Positions 61,927-64,000 of a stretch of DNA of 64,000 nucleotides are shown one piece after another; position 1 is the first letter of the stretch; each line of letters opens with the position of its first letter. The translations under genes and the position numbers were made by a program. Where the stretch lies: NCBI RefSeq assembly GCF_048128805.1, contig NC_135998.1, positions 10,118,656-10,182,655 of the forward strand, written 5' to 3'. The notes below the pieces were generated by a model, which was given only the letters and a program-made list of their open reading frames with translations, was not told the DNA's origin and ran no database searches. The DNA is from Centroberyx gerrardi (lineage: Eukaryota; Chordata; Actinopteri; Beryciformes; Berycidae).

Positions 61927-61932
<6 letters not shown>

Positions 61933-63334
61933 ACATGGACACACTCTTCAGTTCACACTTTGAGCAGTCCACCCACACAGAAGAAACACAGACTCACACA
62001 CACCACCCACACATTCGAAGGGAAGGAGAAGGACACAAGTGTGTTTTATCAGTCTATGTGTGTGTGTGTGTGTGTGTGTTTGAAAGAAAGGCAGAAAGAG
62101 AGGAGCAAAGGGGAAGAAGGAACAGAGAGAGCATGTCACACTTGACTCCTACATGCTTTAGCGCTTAGCATGACAGCAGTGTATTTGCCTACAAACTGCG
62201 TGTCTTCAACTCTCATGTTGCTGTTTGCGTCAAATACAAGCGTGTTCAGAGCATGTGAGCTCTGACTTGAACGCATGTAGTCGAGTGGAGTGAAGAAGTG
62301 AAAATAACAACAGGTCTGAGATGACTGTAATGCATCAAGCAGCGTTTTGCAGAATTAATCTGTATAGTTGTTGTTTGATGCCTGTGACATTAGCTGAATG
62401 AAGGGTAAGAGCAAAGCAGTTCATAGTCTGCCAGTTTGTTGACATAAACATGCAGGAGGAATACTGTGGTTGAGATCTGGAAAATGGATTGCCTCAATGC
62501 GTCATCCACAGATGGATGCCTGCCTATCTGATGTGTTTCTCATGTAGTGTGAAGTCCCTGCATAAATTATGGATGCGTGAGCCCGTCGATGCTTGCTTGT
62601 CCCAATGCCCAGCTGAAGTATTCATGCTGCAGAGAATACAGAGAATCTTCCAGGCTAGATTCCATCTTTACTCCGAAACACGCAGCAAAACCTTGTGGTC
62701 TATATGGTTGAAAATCCAACTGATCAATACGGAGAGCGTACTGTTATTTCTCCTTTGCATTTTCCTAATTGAGACAATACACTGTGTACTGTCAGAGGTT
62801 GGGGTCTTAAACACTACACCATCTGATCCTGTCCAAAGTGGGGAATATAGCTTTTGAAAATGTTTAATAAATAAGCATGTTTTCTTTGTCGGGTTACAAT
62901 AACTTAACCCCATTAAAGACTAACTAGGTTTAGTTTGAGAAAAAAAAATTCTGCATGCAAGTATTTGTGATGATAACACGAAAACAATTAATCTATTCGT
63001 TCAAAATTCATCAAAAAAAAACTCCCTTAGCAGCTGTAACTGCTGCACACACTTTCTTCATGCGAACAGTCAATTTTTCCAGGCATTCCTCAGAGATGCT
63101 CTGCCTGCCTCTTGCAGGACGTCCCAGAGGCAAAACCTTCTCTTCAGACCAAAGAAAACACTTTGATGAACATGAAGCTGAGTGTTGAATAAATACAGTA
63201 TATCCAAAGTATTAGTAAATAGCTATTTTACGTTAAATAAATCAAATAGTACTTTACTTTTGACAGGCTGTGCATATTGAATGTACATGCTGAGTGTATG
63301 TATAGTTTACTGTCCATCATGTGTCTTGGATTGT

Positions 63335-63445
63335 CTCTTTGCATTATATGTGAGGTCCTGAGGTACAATATGTTTCTTTCAGCTGTCAATGTTATGTCTC
63401 TACATCAATGTCCCCAAGACAAGATTCCTGTACATTTATTATTTC
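63335..63445. repeat. Dispersed repeat, copy B (see 6745-6900)
   Basis: CTCTTTGCATTATATGTGAG, TTATGTCTCTAC and ATTCCTGTACATTTATT occur in the same order and spacing range as in copy A. Confidence 0.45.
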
Positions 63446-64000
63446 TGATTTTGTATTTGGTGTACAATATATTCAACTCAACAGTTTGAAGCAACATTTC
63501 ACGTTGGTTGAGCCTTTTCTCTTATCAGCGCATATACATTTGTACAAATTAAGGACAGTCAACCACCAACACTGGCTGCTGTGGGAACATGTAGTATTGA
63601 AGATCTAGTCTAAAAAAAAATCCTGCTTCTTAGATATATAAACAAGGTAAAGCAGATCCAGGTAATATTATTTCATGTAGTGTCCAGGTTCCCACTTGAA
63701 AGTCCACAACATGAGGGGGGCGTTTGTGCTCTTGACTAAAGGCTTTGTTGACTAAAGACCAATGAGATGAAGAAAGCACTCACTGGCAACATACTAAAGA
63801 GGCTTTTCAGATGCAACAGAGGGTGGTTTATTTACATAGTGCAAAAATATGCAGTGTAGTGTCAACAGTGTAGTGACAAAAAGTGAACGTTTCGGTCCAC
63901 AGACCATCCTCAGCACAGGTTCACACTTTCAATGAACTAATTTTGCTTCTTTGCATTCGTTGATTTTGAGATGTTGGAAAAGAAAGCCTGACTGCCAGCA

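Larger units (their letters stand above)
60214..64000. other. Intergenic region upstream of grin1
   Basis: No gene family is recognised on either strand. Contents are CA/GT microsatellites (60675-60740, 61876-61926, 62056-62080), a repeat copy at 63335-63445, and a piece at 63885-63920 (AACGTTTCGGTCCACAGACC) resembling a common fish repeat. Other open frames are short and compositionally biased. Confidence 0.5.

Noticed and set aside
61642..62145. 167-codon plus-strand open frame
   Set aside because: Its His-Thr repeats come from a CA microsatellite.
62955..63188. Plus-strand frame that looked vaguely like a transposase fragment
   Set aside because: No DDE, helix-turn-helix or terminal repeat could be shown; left as unassigned.

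Overview
The window is vertebrate nuclear DNA, almost certainly from a teleost fish. Its genes are split by GT-AG introns, it is rich in (CA/TG)n and (GA/CT)n microsatellites, and it is littered with degraded LINE and DNA-transposon pieces of types common in fish. Three protein-coding genes can be reconstructed exon by exon, all on the minus strand: phpt1 (3993 to 1986), an ENTPD2-like ecto-nucleotidase (23527 to 5892) and grin1, the obligatory NMDA-receptor subunit GluN1 (59213 to 32795). All three human orthologues map to 9q34.3, so the window looks like a compacted piece of that conserved block.

Layout. 1-1985: non-coding, with one possible signal-peptide exon. 1986-3993: phpt1 (3 exons), with repeat sequence in intron 1. 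4000-5891: intergenic plus the entpd2 3' flank. 5892-23527: entpd2 (9 exons, 502 codons); its 10.8-kb intron 1 holds a complete but broken Tc1/mariner-IS630-type transposon (14275-16836) and a hAT-like non-autonomous element (17322-18885), and intron 3 holds a LINE 3' end. 23528-32794: intergenic, with a 1.16-kb palindrome-rich element bounded by 37-bp inverted repeats (25115-26275), a long hairpin, two LINE remnants and other repeats. 32795-59213: grin1 (21 coding exons, 938 codons with every cassette included). 59214-64000: grin1 promoter side, with a strong RE1/NRSE match (59677-59697), a (CTG)8 tract, microsatellites and no recognisable gene.

Function. The genes are not an operon and need not act together. 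entpd2 hydrolyses extracellular nucleotides, grin1 forms glycine-gated NMDA receptor channels, and phpt1 removes phosphate from phosphohistidine. The grin1 copy keeps the regulated architecture known from mammals: the N1 amino-terminal cassette, the C1 cassette, the C2'-type end in -STVV, and an upstream RE1 element expected to limit expression to neurons.

I found no previously undescribed multi-gene system. The least explained structures are the 25115-26275 element, a 0.4-kb stretch full of CCCTTAA motifs in a grin1 intron (48651-49040), and several long perfect or near-perfect hairpins.
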